Shown: in pieces, positions 40,527 through 48,467 of the stretch
How the letters are laid out: the number at the start of each line of letters is the position of its first letter
Numbering within the stretch: the stretch's first letter is position 1
Assembly: GCA_918244965.1 (NCBI GenBank)
Contig: CAKJYC010000062.1
Span: 1-53,874, forward strand
Length of the DNA stretch: 53,874 nucleotides
DNA from: Clostridiales bacterium
Lineage (GTDB): Bacteria > Bacillota > Clostridia > Christensenellales > CAG-138
Direction of reading: 5' to 3'
Program-made: the position numbers and the translations under genes
Notes under the pieces: generated by a model
Told to the model about the DNA's origin: nothing
What the model saw: the letters and a program-made list of their open reading frames with translations, nothing else
Databases searched by the model: none

Positions 40527-42026
40527 ATGCTGACAGAACGAATGATCCGGCGTTCGGATATGCTCGGATGCGTGCTTTGCCACAATGCGCCCTGCTCGGC
40601 GGCGTGCCGCGCGATGGACGTCGCGGGGCTTTTGCGCAGCATCTGGTTTGACAACGAAAAGGACGCGGCGGCGCGGTTTCCGGGCTCGAACCCGTGCATC
40701 CAGTGCAGCGCGCCGTGCGAAACGGTCTGCGTACATCCGCATGAGGTCCCGATCCAAAAGCTGATGACGCGGCTGCACGAGGAGGTCCGGCCGAGGCTGG
40801 AGGTCGGCTCGTCCAAGGATGAATCAATCCTTCGCACCGAGCTGTGCGGCGTCCCGCTCGAAAACCCGTTCTTGCTGTCCTCCTCGGTCGTCGCCAGCAC
40901 CTACGACATGTGTGCGCGCGCGTTCGAGGCCGGCTGGGCGGGCGCGGCGTTCAAGACGATCTGCTCCTTCGACATCCACGAGGCGTCGCCGCGGTTTTCC
41001 GCGATCACGGGCGACAACGGCAGCATCATCGGCTTCAAGAACATCGAGCAGCTTTCCGACCACAGCGTGGCGGAGAACATGGACATCTTCCGCCGTCTCA
41101 AGGAGAAATACCCCGCCAAGTTCATCCTCGCCTCGATCATGGGGCAGAACGACGCCGAGTGGGAGGAGCTTGCAAGGCTTTGCGAGGAGAACGGCGCGGA
41201 CGCGATCGAGCTGAACTTCTCCTGCCCGAACATGGCGGACGGGGGACTGGGCTCCGACATCGGACAGGTCCCGGCGCTGGTCGAGCGCTTTACGGCGGCG
41301 GCGCGGCGCGGAACGAAGCTGCCGATCCTTGCGAAGCTCACACCGAACGTCGCGCTGATGAGTCCGGCGGCCGAGGCGGCCAGACGCGGCGGCGCGGACG
41401 GCTTTGCGGCGATCAATACGATCAAGAGCATCATCGGCGTCAATCCGCACACCTACGTCTCCGCGCCGGCGGTCCGCGGCAAGTCCGCTGTCGGCGGCTA
41501 CAGCGGCAACGCGGTCAAGCCGATCGCCCTGCGCTTCATTGCGGAGCTCGGACAGAACCCGAATCTTTCGGGCATGCACATCTCCGCCATGGGCGGCATC
41601 GAAACGTGGATGGACGGTCTGGAGTTTCTGATGCTCGGCGCGGGCAGCCTGCAGATCACGACGGCGGTCATGCAGTACGGCTACCGCATCATCGACGATC
41701 TCAAGGCGGGCCTTGCGTACTATCTGCGCGAGAAGGGTTTCCGCAGCGTGCGGGAGGTCACGGGCCTTGCGCTCGATTCCGTCAGCGGCACGACCGACGT
41801 GCTGGAGCGCGATACGGTGATCTTCCCGAAGTTCCACCGGGAGAGCTGCGTCGGCTGCGGCCGCTGCGTCATCTCGTGCGCGGACGGCGGGCATCAGGCG
41901 ATCCGGCTGGACGAGAACCGCCGCCCGGTGCTGGACGGCAAAAAGTGTGTCGGCTGTCACCTGTGCGTGCTGGTCTGCCCGGAAAAGGCGATCACCTCCT
42001 CGCGAAAGAGGATCAAACGGCAATGA
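40527..42026 (+). CDS. PreA-like flavin/Fe-S dehydrogenase (dihydroorotate dehydrogenase fold)
   Basis: A 499-residue protein. The N-terminus is a helical Fe-S segment (CVLCHNAPCSAACRAMD; CIQCSAPCETVC) like that of GltD/DHPD. The centre is a dihydroorotate dehydrogenase-type FMN barrel (NPFLLSSSVVAST, ELNFSCPNMADGGLGSDIG, PILAKLTPNV, SAMGGIETWMDGLEFLMLGA). The C-terminus carries two 4Fe-4S motifs (CVGCGRCVISC and CVGCHLCVLVCP). PreA with PreT reduces pyrimidines, but similar proteins have other or unknown substrates. The GltD-like gene at the left end could be a PreT-type partner, but they are far apart. GAAGGAG precedes the ATG. Confidence 0.85.
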   Translation: MLTERMIRRSDMLGCVLCHNAPCSAACRAMDVAGLLRSIWFDNEKDAAARFPGSNPCIQCSAPCETVCVHPHEVPIQKLMTRLHEEVRPRLEVGSSKDESILRTELCGVPLENPFLLSSSVVASTYDMCARAFEAGWAGAAFKTICSFDIHEASPRFSAITGDNGSIIGFKNIEQLSDHSVAENMDIFRRLKEKYPAKFILASIMGQNDAEWEELARLCEENGADAIELNFSCPNMADGGLGSDIGQVPALVERFTAAARRGTKLPILAKLTPNVALMSPAAEAARRGGADGFAAINTIKSIIGVNPHTYVSAPAVRGKSAVGGYSGNAVKPIALRFIAELGQNPNLSGMHISAMGGIETWMDGLEFLMLGAGSLQITTAVMQYGYRIIDDLKAGLAYYLREKGFRSVREVTGLALDSVSGTTDVLERDTVIFPKFHRESCVGCGRCVISCADGGHQAIRLDENRRPVLDGKKCVGCHLCVLVCPEKAITSSRKRIKRQ

Positions 42027-42682
42027 CGACGACAGACGACAAGCGCATCACGGGCGACGCGTCGGGCTTCGTTCTGCTGTCCGACTTTGTGCCGCATATC
42101 GTGCAGGAGATCCGCTACTATTCCACTTACAACTTCATCGGCGAACGCATCGACGGGTACGAGGAGCCGTGCGCGCTGCTGACGATCGAGGCGGCGCGTG
42201 CGCTGAAGCGCGCTGCAAGCGAGCTGATCGTGCAGGGATACCGGCTCAAGGTGTTCGACGCCTACCGGCCCGAATGCGCGGTGCGGCATTTCGTGCTGTG
42301 GGGGATCGAGGATCAGGATATCCGCATGAAACCGTATTTCTATCCGGACCTTGAAAAGCAGGAGCTGTTCAGACAGGGTTACATCGCCAAGCGGTCGAGC
42401 CACAGCCGCGGCAGCACGGTGGATGTGACGCTTCTGGACATGCGGACGGGGAAGGAGGTCGACATGGGCAGCCCGTTCGATCTGTTCAGCGAGGTCTCGC
42501 ACCCGGATTATCGCGGGATCACGGAGGAGCAGTACGAAAACCGCATGCTGCTGCAGCATGTGATGCGGCGCGCGGGCTTTCTGCCGCTCGACTGCGAGTG
42601 GTGGCACTTCACGCTTGCGGACGAGCCCTATCCCGATATCTATTTCACGTTCCCGGTTTCCTCGGCGTACCTCAAGCGATGA
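42023..42682 (+). CDS. D-Ala-D-Ala dipeptidase, VanX/DdpX family
   Basis: A 219-residue M15D peptidase. All zinc and catalytic positions are seen: SSHSRGSTVD with His127 and Asp134, and EWWHF with Glu192 and His195. VFDAYRPECAV holds the conserved Arg. The family cleaves D-Ala-D-Ala, either for vancomycin resistance or for recycling of wall peptides. There is no VanH, VanA or VanR/S nearby and no signal peptide, so a cytosolic recycling role is more likely than resistance. Joined to the neighbours by ATGA overlaps at both ends. Confidence 0.93.
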   Translation: MTTTDDKRITGDASGFVLLSDFVPHIVQEIRYYSTYNFIGERIDGYEEPCALLTIEAARALKRAASELIVQGYRLKVFDAYRPECAVRHFVLWGIEDQDIRMKPYFYPDLEKQELFRQGYIAKRSSHSRGSTVDVTLLDMRTGKEVDMGSPFDLFSEVSHPDYRGITEEQYENRMLLQHVMRRAGFLPLDCEWWHFTLADEPYPDIYFTFPVSSAYLKR

Positions 42683-43341
42683 CGCGGCTGAAATACAAAT
42701 GTCTGGTGCTTGACCACGACGATACGGTCATGAACAGCACGGCGCATGTGCACCATCCGTCGTTTCTTGTTGCGCTCGATGAGCTGCGGCCGGGGCTCAC
42801 GATGGACCTCGACACGTATTTTCGCATCAACTTCGATCCCGGCTTTCTGCCGTACTGCGAAAACGTGCTGCACTTTACGCCGGAGGAGTTCGAGCGCGAA
42901 CTTGAGATCTGGCGCGCATATGTGAAGGAGCATGTGCCGAAGGCCTTTCCGGGCGTGGAAGCGATCCTGCGCGAGCAGATCGCGCGCGGCGGGTATGTGT
43001 GCGTGGCGTCGCATTCGTTTAAGGACAACATCCTGCGCGATTACAGGGCGAACGGCCTGCCGGAGCCGACGCTGATCTACGGCTGGGAGCTTCCGCGCGA
43101 GAAGAGAAAGCCGAACCCCTATGCGCTCGACGAGATCATGCGCATTCTCGGTCTCAAGCCGGAGGAGCTGCTGATGGTCGACGATCTGAAGCCGGGCTAC
43201 GATATGGCAAAGAGCCGCAGCGTCCCGTTCGCGGCGGCGGGCTGGGCGTACGACGTGCCGGAGATCCGGCAGTTTCTGCAGGACAACTGCCCGCTGTATT
43301 TCGACACCCCCGACGCGCTGTACCGCTATATGTTCGCATAA
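42679..43341 (+). CDS. HAD-superfamily hydrolase
   Basis: A 220-residue phosphatase-like protein. Motif I is CLVLDHDDTVMNS (D-x-D-D-T), motif II is VASHSFKDN, motif III is the Lys in KRKPNPYAL and motif IV is LMVDDLKPG. A cap domain fills residues about 20-100. This is the phosphoglycolate phosphatase/beta-phosphoglucomutase-like subgroup; the substrate is unknown. The start at 42679 overlaps the previous stop; the open frame upstream is an overlap artefact of the VanX gene. Confidence 0.88.
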   Translation: MTRLKYKCLVLDHDDTVMNSTAHVHHPSFLVALDELRPGLTMDLDTYFRINFDPGFLPYCENVLHFTPEEFERELEIWRAYVKEHVPKAFPGVEAILREQIARGGYVCVASHSFKDNILRDYRANGLPEPTLIYGWELPREKRKPNPYALDEIMRILGLKPEELLMVDDLKPGYDMAKSRSVPFAAAGWAYDVPEIRQFLQDNCPLYFDTPDALYRYMFA

Positions 43342-43355
43342 ATATTATAATAGGA

Positions 43356-43390
43356 AAAGACGCCCGCAGCTGCGAACGTCTTTGCGGTTT
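43356..43390 (+). terminator. Terminator-like hairpin after the HAD gene
   Basis: AAAGACG (43356-43362) pairs with CGTCTTT (43377-43383), with an inner GCAGCTGC palindrome, followed by GCGGTTTT. It would close the five-gene operon that begins at 35886. Confidence 0.6.
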
Positions 43391-43435
43391 TCAAAGCATA
43401 CGAAGGCCGTTGAGAAGGGTGTCAGAAAAGGGTGT

Positions 43436-43504
43436 TTTCAAACACTACTATTGATTAGCTGCGGCATGATTTTTCTGCGGTAGTTTGAAACGATAGCAGC
43501 TATC
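43436..43504. other. Structured non-coding segment of unknown function
   Basis: TTTCAAAC (43436-43443) pairs with GTTTGAAA (43483-43490) around a 39-base loop. Next to it is a 13-base odd palindrome GATAGC-A-GCTATC (43492-43504). Another TAGCTGC (43456-43462) is complementary to GCAGCTA (43497-43503), an alternative pairing. The strong terminator at 43547 would end any transcript. The 618-base gap 43342-43959 holds this segment, three hairpins and a palindrome, but no gene I can support. Confidence 0.4.
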
Positions 43505-43546
43505 TGAAAGGAGCTTCTCTCTCGGCAGGTAAAACGAAACCATGAA

Positions 43547-43575
43547 GGGCAGCCACACGGCTGCCCGATCTTTTT
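43547..43575 (+). terminator. Strong intrinsic terminator in the intergenic region
   Basis: GGGCAGCC (43547-43554), loop ACAC, GGCTGCCC (43559-43566), then GATCTTTTT. No protein gene precedes it closely, so it may end a small RNA or read-through transcript. Confidence 0.85.
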
Positions 43576-43592
43576 CAAAGGGCGCACTTATA

Positions 43593-43610
43593 CACCACCT
43601 TACGGTGGTG
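43593..43610. repeat. Small perfect hairpin
   Basis: CACCACC-ttac-GGTGGTG, a 7-bp stem with a 4-base loop and no T run on either side. Role unknown. Confidence 0.6.
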
Positions 43611-43722
43611 ATACCCTCCTGCATCGGGACGTGCGCTTCCTGCTTTCGCCTTCTTGTTCCAGTCGACTGGAAAGCATAGCGTGAACCTAACGAGAACGGG
43701 GTCAGGGGTGTCCCGGAAAGTA

Positions 43723-43752
43723 AAAAGCCGAGGCAATTCGACCTCGGCTTTT
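43723..43752. terminator. Bidirectional terminator-like hairpin
   Basis: AAAAGCCGAGG (43723-43733) pairs with CCTCGGCTTTT (43742-43752), an 11-bp perfect stem with an 8-base loop. A and T tails serve both strands. Confidence 0.8.
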
Positions 43753-43774
43753 GACATTTGTCCGGACAAATGTC
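43753..43774. repeat. 22-bp perfect palindrome
   Basis: The half-site GACATTTGTCC (43753-43763) is followed directly by its complement GGACAAATGTC (43764-43774), immediately after the preceding hairpin. It could be an operator or a recombination-related site. TTGACA overlaps its left edge, but no -10 lies at the right distance. Confidence 0.8.
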
Positions 43775-43895
43775 CTACTTGCTATACCGTGCGACAAAGC
43801 TAAATACTTGCAACACAATCTCTTCTCATGAAATAGATTTACGTTCAGCAGTATTATTAGCATATATAGCTTTCGCATAATACTGGTTAAGAACA

Positions 43896-43924
43896 TTGCT
43901 TTATGTATTGTTTTATGTTATGAT
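43896..43924 (+). promoter_or_regulatory. Probable promoter of the ion channel gene
   Basis: TTGCTT (43896-43901), a 17-base spacer and TATGAT (43919-43924), about 35 bases before the ATG at 43960. The -35 match is only partial. Confidence 0.55.
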
Positions 43925-43959
43925 TCTCCTGTCGACAAAAATCATCAAGGGATAGGAAA

Positions 43960-44721
43960 ATGAGTTTCAGAAAAAGATTGTTTGAGATTATTGAGTCAGC
44001 AAAGGAAACTGATCGGGTTAGCAATATCTATGACATCTTTATGATGATTACTATAATTGTGAGTATTATTCCACTAGCGTTTAAGGAGGAACTATCTGTC
44101 TTTGTAATCATTGACAAAATCGCAGTTATTATTTTTATCGTTGATTATCTTTTACGCATTTTAACTGCTGACTATAAATTAAACAAAGGTAAGCTCTCAT
44201 TTATTCTCTATCCGATCACGCCAATGGCACTAATTGATTTACTTTGCATTCTTCCCTCGTTGAACATTATAAGTGGCAGTTTTCGCATGCTAAAAGTTTT
44301 TCGTCTGTTTAGGACGTTTAGGGTATTTCGCATTTTTAAGGCAGTTCGATATTCAAAGAGTATATACCTGATCAAAAACGTTTTCAAAAACTCCAAAAAA
44401 CCATTAATTACAGTGGGATTCCTTGCAATAGCGTACGTTATGATCTCTGCGCTGGTTATTTTTAATGCAGAACCTGATACTTTCGATACATTTTTTGATG
44501 CTATATATTGGGCAACAGTTTCCCTAACGACGATGGGATATGGTGACATTTATCCGGTAACAACAATCGGAAGAATAGTAACTATGGTTTCTTCTGTATT
44601 CGGCATTGCGATTATCGCACTTCCATCCGGCATCATTACTGCGGGCTTAATGGAGGAGATTAATAAGCGTGATAATCTTCCACCAACGGAGAATAATCAA
44701 GAAGAAACAAAAGAGGAGTAA
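43960..44721 (+). CDS. Six-helix voltage-gated-type potassium channel
   Basis: A 253-residue ion channel of the Kv superfamily. Hydrophobic segments S1-S3 are followed by an Arg-rich S4 (FRMLKVFRLFRTFRVFRIFK), S5, the pore with selectivity filter TTMGYGDIYP at residues 190-199, and S6 (FGIAIIALPSGIITAGL). GYGD indicates K+ selectivity. The S4 charges suggest voltage sensing. AT content is clearly higher than in flanking genes, with codons such as AAA, ATT and TTA common, which suggests recent acquisition. GGGATAGGAA serves as ribosome site. It forms a pair with the small gene that follows. Confidence 0.93.
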   Translation: MSFRKRLFEIIESAKETDRVSNIYDIFMMITIIVSIIPLAFKEELSVFVIIDKIAVIIFIVDYLLRILTADYKLNKGKLSFILYPITPMALIDLLCILPSLNIISGSFRMLKVFRLFRTFRVFRIFKAVRYSKSIYLIKNVFKNSKKPLITVGFLAIAYVMISALVIFNAEPDTFDTFFDAIYWATVSLTTMGYGDIYPVTTIGRIVTMVSSVFGIAIIALPSGIITAGLMEEINKRDNLPPTENNQEETKEE

Positions 44722-44726
44722 ACAAT

Positions 44727-44945
44727 ATGGCTCGAAGAAAAACTTACGGGTTCAGCATGAAACGTTTGACCGGTGTGACTGATGTGAAAAGAAAAGTTGC
44801 AAAGACAACTGGTATTCCTACAACAAAGCAAGGTCGTCGTAACAAGGCACGACGAATAGCCACTGGAGGCGGTTGTTTAGTATCGATCATGGTCCCAATA
44901 TTATTGTTTACGGCGGTTATTGTTTTATTAGTCTGCTTTATGTAA
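44727..44945 (+). CDS. Small basic membrane protein, unknown function
   Basis: A 72-residue protein. The N-terminal 45 residues are very basic (ARRKTYGFSMKRL, KQGRRNKARRIA), and one membrane helix follows (CLVSIMVPILLFTAVIVLLVCF). The ATG is 6 bases after the channel stop, and GAGGAG overlaps the end of the channel gene, so translation looks coupled. Composition matches the AT-rich channel gene. It might be an accessory subunit of the channel or a passenger of the same acquired piece; neither can be shown. Confidence 0.75.
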   Translation: MARRKTYGFSMKRLTGVTDVKRKVAKTTGIPTTKQGRRNKARRIATGGGCLVSIMVPILLFTAVIVLLVCFM

Positions 44946-44983
44946 AATAGATTGGATTTACTAAAACAGACCCTATAATTAGA

Positions 44984-45020
44984 CTAACGGAGAAGTATTG
45001 AATACCTTCTCCGTTCTTCG
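44984..45020 (+). terminator. Terminator after the channel gene pair
   Basis: ACGGAGAAG-TAT pairs with ATAC-CTTCTCCGT (one bulge), then TCTTCGTTT. It begins about 40 bases after the small gene. Confidence 0.75.
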
Positions 45021-45111
45021 TTTGAAATACCCCCCTTGACAAACCTCCTCCGAAGCCGGGTTCTTTGGGCCGAACCATACTAAGGTATGTGAAGACCCAA
45101 AAACGCGGCTA

Positions 45112-45191
45112 ATTTGCGGCGAACCGATAAAAAGAAAGGGCGTTATGCCCTTTCTGCCTGCAGGTATTATTGTATAAAACTCGCCGCAAAT
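45112..45191. repeat. 11-bp inverted repeat around the pfkA terminator, with hairpin-rich flank
   Basis: ATTTGCGGCGA (45112-45122) and TCGCCGCAAAT (45181-45191) are perfect complements, enclosing the pfkA terminator. Just before it lie GGTTC-tttgggcc-GAACC and CATAC-taag-GTATG hairpins. Together these could be the edge of an inserted element or an extended 3' structure of pfkA mRNA. Confidence 0.5.
45126..45155 (-). terminator. Intrinsic terminator of pfkA
   Basis: On the minus strand AGAAAGGGC and GCCCTTTCT form a 9-bp stem with loop ATAAC, followed by TTTTATC. It lies about 60 bases past the pfkA stop codon. Confidence 0.88.
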
Positions 45192-45215
45192 GGTCCGGTG
45201 CCCTTAACAACGGTC

Positions 45216-46190
45216 TTACAGAGCGATGTCGCCTGCGACGCGGTACATATAGGCGTCGAGGTTCTTCTTCATTTCAAGCGCTTCCTCGATCGGCGTCAGC
45301 AGGATGTGCGAATCGCGGTAGCAGACGACCTGATTCGTGTTGCCGGCAAGGAGCTGCTCGACGGCGTAGTGGCCCATGCGGGACGCCATGACGCGATCGC
45401 GCGCGGTCGGAGCGCCGCCGCGCTGGATGTAGCCGATGATCGAGACGCGCGCTTCAAGACCGGTCTCCTCGCTGATGCGGTGGCAGATCTCGTCGCACTT
45501 GCCGACGCCCTCCGCCACGATGATCAGGTGGTGGTGCTTGTCGTGCATGCGGCCCTCGCGGATCTTCTCGATGACGTCATGCTCGAAGCTGTAGGGGAAT
45601 TCGGGGATGATGATCGACGTTGCGCCGACCGCGACACCGACGTAGACCGCAAGGTGACCGGCGTGCCGTCCCATGACCTCGACGACGGAAACGCGCTCAT
45701 GCGACTGCATCGTGTCGGCCAGCTTGTCGATCGCGTCGACCGCGGTGTTCGCCGCCGTGTCGAAGCCGATCGTGTAGTGGGAGCAGCCGATGTCGTTGTC
45801 GATGGTTGCCGGGATGCCCATGACCTTGACGCCCTGCTTGGAGAGCGCGAGCGCACCGCGGAACGTACCGTCGCCGCCGATGCAGACGACTGCGTCCAGT
45901 CCGAGGTAGCGGCAGGTCTGCGCGGCTCTGTGCTGACCGGCCTCGCTCATGAAGTCCTCGCTGCGCGCGGTATACAGGATCGTGCCGCCGCGGTGGATGA
46001 TGCCGTTGACGCTGCGCGCGTTCATTTCCATGACGTCTGCGTGGATCAGGCCCTGGTAACCGCGGCGGATGCCGACGGGGATGATCTTATTCATCAGACA
46101 GGTGCGAACCGCCGCACGGACGGCTGCGTTCATGCCCGGCGCGTCGCCGCCGCTGGTCAGGATGCCGATACGACGAATTTTCTGTTCCAT
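45216..46190 (-). CDS. pfkA: ATP-dependent 6-phosphofructokinase
   Basis: A 324-residue PfkA. Visible are the ATP-binding GILTSGGDAPGMNAAVRA, IGGDGTFRGA, the catalytic GIPATIDNDI (Asp base), MGRHAGHLA and IPEFPYS motifs. It phosphorylates fructose 6-phosphate, the committing step of glycolysis. GGDGT (Gly after the second Asp) indicates the ATP-using rather than the PPi-using form. GGAGG lies 9 bases before ATG 46190. The gene stands alone with its own promoter and terminator. Confidence 0.96.
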   Translation of the reverse strand: MEQKIRRIGILTSGGDAPGMNAAVRAAVRTCLMNKIIPVGIRRGYQGLIHADVMEMNARSVNGIIHRGGTILYTARSEDFMSEAGQHRAAQTCRYLGLDAVVCIGGDGTFRGALALSKQGVKVMGIPATIDNDIGCSHYTIGFDTAANTAVDAIDKLADTMQSHERVSVVEVMGRHAGHLAVYVGVAVGATSIIIPEFPYSFEHDVIEKIREGRMHDKHHHLIIVAEGVGKCDEICHRISEETGLEARVSIIGYIQRGGAPTARDRVMASRMGHYAVEQLLAGNTNQVVCYRDSHILLTPIEEALEMKKNLDAYMYRVAGDIAL

Positions 46191-46220
46191 GTGAAAAACC
46201 TCCCTGTATTCTCTTTATAT

Positions 46221-46249
46221 ATAATAGCACAGCATCTTCGGGAGCGCAA
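46221..46249 (-). promoter_or_regulatory. Promoter of pfkA
   Basis: On the minus strand TTGCGC (46249-46244), a 17-base spacer and TATTAT (46226-46221), 31 bases before the pfkA ATG. Confidence 0.6.
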
Positions 46250-46304
46250 CTGCACAAATAAACTTTTTGTCAAAAATATATTTTCAGAAAATGAAAAATA
46301 ATGC

Positions 46305-46333
46305 TTGCAATTTTCAGAAGAATCGTGTATAGT
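46305..46333 (+). promoter_or_regulatory. Promoter of the S10-spc ribosomal protein operon
   Basis: TTGCAA (46305-46310), a 17-base spacer and TATAGT (46328-46333). Predicted start near 46340. Confidence 0.75.
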
Positions 46334-46339
46334 TCAAAT

Positions 46340-46558
46340 GTTCGCGCGCACAGGCGTAATTTGCCTTGCCGCGCAGGAGTGCAGCGGAGGTTGCCGGTTG
46401 CCATTCCGGGTAATTTCGCGCACATCCGACGTCCGAACGGACGGGGCAAAAATAGCAGTTTCCCGTGCCGTCCCGCCAGCGCAGCCGAAAGGCTGTGTAA
46501 AAAAATGAGAGGGAAACACACGGCTCTGTGTACTGCCCGACAACAAATTTAGGAGGAA
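46340..46558 (+). promoter_or_regulatory. Long structured leader of the S10 operon
   Basis: About 229 untranslated bases precede rpsJ. Stems include CGTCC-gaac-GGACG and CAGCC-gaaa-GGCTG. S10 leaders mediate L4 feedback in some gammaproteobacteria; the mechanism here is unknown. No gene is seen in this stretch. Confidence 0.45.
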
Positions 46559-46568
46559 AGAAAAAAGT

Positions 46569-46877
46569 ATGGCAAACCAAAGAATTCGTATCAAGCTCAA
46601 GGCCTATGAACACAGTCTGATCGACCAGAGCGCCGAAAAGATCGTCGACACCGCCAAGAGAACGGGCGCACAGGTTTCCGGCCCGATCCCCCTGCCCACC
46701 GAGAAGGAAATCGTTACGATCCTTCGTGCAACGCACAAGTATAAGGATTCTCGTGAGCAATTCGAGATGAGAACGCACAAGCGTCTGATCGACATCATCC
46801 AGCCGTCCAACAAGACCGTTGAAGCGCTGATGAAGCTCGACCTGCCCGCGGGCGTAGACATCGAAATCAAGCTGTAA
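46569..46877 (+). CDS. rpsJ: Ribosomal protein S10 (uS10)
   Basis: A 102-residue protein of normal length. [16 protein letters not shown] and the late [20 protein letters not shown] are diagnostic. S10 is part of the 30S head and also binds NusB in antitermination. It opens the operon after a long leader; TTTAGGAGGAAAG gives a strong ribosome site. AAxSPUR features such as pseudoduplication are absent. Confidence 0.98.
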   Translation: MANQRIRIKLKAYEHSLIDQSAEKIVDTAKRTGAQVSGPIPLPTEKEIVTILRATHKYKDSREQFEMRTHKRLIDIIQPSNKTVEALMKLDLPAGVDIEIKL

Positions 46878-46899
46878 TCCCAAACGGAGGTATGTACCA

Positions 46900-47526
46900 A
46901 TGAAGAAAGCCATTTTGGGCAAGAAGATCGGTATGACGCAGTTCTTCAGAGCTGACGGTACCATGATTCCCGTCACTGTCATCGAAGCCGGTCCGTGCCC
47001 CGTCGTTCAGAAGAAAACCGTAGCAAACGAAGGTTACGATTCCGTCCAGCTCGGATTCGCCGAGCTCCGCGACAAGCTCGCCAACAAGCCGCGCAAGGGT
47101 CACTTTGCAAAGGCAAACCTCAAGGCGATGCGCTACCTTCGCGAATTCAGACTCGATGACGCCGCTTCCTATGAAGTCGGTCAGGTCGTTAAGGCGGACG
47201 TGTTCGCCGAGGGCGACAAGGTCGACATCTCCGGCACCAGCAAGGGCCATGGATTCCAGGGCGTCGTCAAGCGTCACGGTCAGGGCCGCGGTCGTATGAC
47301 CCACGGCTCCCACTTCCACAGAGCGCCCGGCTCCATGAGCGCCTGCTCCGATCCGAGCCGCGTGTTCAAGACCAAGAACCTGCCCGGTCATATGGGCAGC
47401 GAGCACGTCACCGTGCAGAATCTTGAGGTCGTGCGTGTGGACGCAGAGCGGAACCTGATGCTCATCAAGGGCGCGGTTCCCGGTGCAAAGGGCAGCTTCG
47501 TGACTGTCAAGAGCACAGTAAAGTAA
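46900..47526 (+). CDS. rplC: Ribosomal protein L3 (uL3)
   Basis: A 208-residue L3. The start [15 protein letters not shown], the central [13 protein letters not shown] and [21 protein letters not shown] extension that reaches the peptidyl-transferase centre are all present. Spacing of 22 bases from rpsJ with AACGGAGG before the ATG. Binds early to the 3' end of 23S rRNA. Confidence 0.98.
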   Translation: MKKAILGKKIGMTQFFRADGTMIPVTVIEAGPCPVVQKKTVANEGYDSVQLGFAELRDKLANKPRKGHFAKANLKAMRYLREFRLDDAASYEVGQVVKADVFAEGDKVDISGTSKGHGFQGVVKRHGQGRGRMTHGSHFHRAPGSMSACSDPSRVFKTKNLPGHMGSEHVTVQNLEVVRVDAERNLMLIKGAVPGAKGSFVTVKSTVK

Positions 47527-47539
47527 GGAGGAAAGAGAT

Positions 47540-48160
47540 ATGCCTAACGTAGCATTGTTGAATATCAAGGGCGAGAACATCGGCGATATCACCCTTTCCG
47601 AGACCGTTTTCGGTCAGCCCGTCAACACGGCGGTCCTGCATGAGGTCGTCGTTGCGCATCTGGCGAACTGCCGTCAGGGCACGCAGAGCGCCAAGACCCG
47701 TTCCGAAGTTTCCGGCGGCGGCAAGAAGCCGTGGAGACAGAAGGGCACCGGCCGCGCGCGTCAGGGTTCCACCCGTTCTCCGCAGTGGAGACACGGCGGC
47801 GTCGTCTTTGCGCCGAAGCCCCGCGACTACACGATCCGCGTGAACAAGAAGGTCAAGCGCCTCGCAATGAAGTCCGCGCTGTCCTCCAAGGTCGAAGGCA
47901 ACGAGCTGCTCGTGTTCGACGCGCTGAACATCGAAGCGCCGAAGACGAAGGAAATGGTCAAGGTTCTGAAGGCGGTCGACGTTGAGAAGGCGCTGATCGT
48001 CCTCGCAGACAAGGACGAAGCGGTGGAGCGCGCAAGCGCAAACATTCCGGGCGTCAAGACCACGCTGGTCGGCACGCTCAACGTCTATGAGATCCTCAAG
48101 TATGAGAAGCTGATCCTTACGAAGGCATCGGTTGAAAAGATCGAGGAGGTGTACGCGTAA
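47540..48160 (+). CDS. rplD: Ribosomal protein L4 (uL4)
   Basis: A 206-residue L4. The exit-tunnel loop [18 protein letters not shown] is intact, followed by [18 protein letters not shown]. In some bacteria L4 represses its own operon through the leader; whether it does so here is unknown. The stop overlaps the rplW start by one base. Confidence 0.98.
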   Translation: MPNVALLNIKGENIGDITLSETVFGQPVNTAVLHEVVVAHLANCRQGTQSAKTRSEVSGGGKKPWRQKGTGRARQGSTRSPQWRHGGVVFAPKPRDYTIRVNKKVKRLAMKSALSSKVEGNELLVFDALNIEAPKTKEMVKVLKAVDVEKALIVLADKDEAVERASANIPGVKTTLVGTLNVYEILKYEKLILTKASVEKIEEVYA

Positions 48161-48456
48161 TGAAGAGCGGATACGACATCATCAAGGCTCCGATCCTCAC
48201 CGAGAAGAGCTACGATTACATCGCACACCACATTTACACGTTTGAAGTTGCGAAGAACGCGAACAAGGTCGAGATCGCAAAGGCGGTCGAAGAGCTGTTC
48301 GGCGTCAAGGTCGAGAGCGTTCACACCGTGAACAAGCTCGGCAAGATCAAGCGTCAGGGCCGTTTTGAGGGCAGAACCGCTTCCAAGAAAAAGGCGTATG
48401 TCAAGCTGACCGCCGATTCGAAGGGCATCGAGCTGTTTGACGGCATCGCGCAGTAA
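48160..48456 (+). CDS. rplW: Ribosomal protein L23 (uL23)
   Basis: A 98-residue L23, with [12 protein letters not shown] at the start, [24 protein letters not shown] in the middle and a basic [11 protein letters not shown] loop. L23 lines the tunnel exit and docks trigger factor and SRP. GAGGTG precedes the ATG within the end of rplD. Confidence 0.98.
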   Translation: MKSGYDIIKAPILTEKSYDYIAHHIYTFEVAKNANKVEIAKAVEELFGVKVESVHTVNKLGKIKRQGRFEGRTASKKKAYVKLTADSKGIELFDGIAQ

Positions 48457-48467
48457 GGAGGCAGCAA

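Noticed and set aside
42023..42682. Vancomycin resistance by VanX
   Set aside because: No VanA, VanH, VanR or VanS gene lies nearby, so resistance is not supported; a wall-peptide recycling role fits better.
43575..43769. 64-codon minus-strand open frame
   Set aside because: It spans a terminator hairpin and a small hairpin, has no convincing ribosome site and shows no recognisable motif. I treat the region as non-coding structured DNA.
45114..46301. 395-codon plus-strand open frame over pfkA
   Set aside because: Antisense to pfkA, which has intact catalytic motifs, promoter and terminator.
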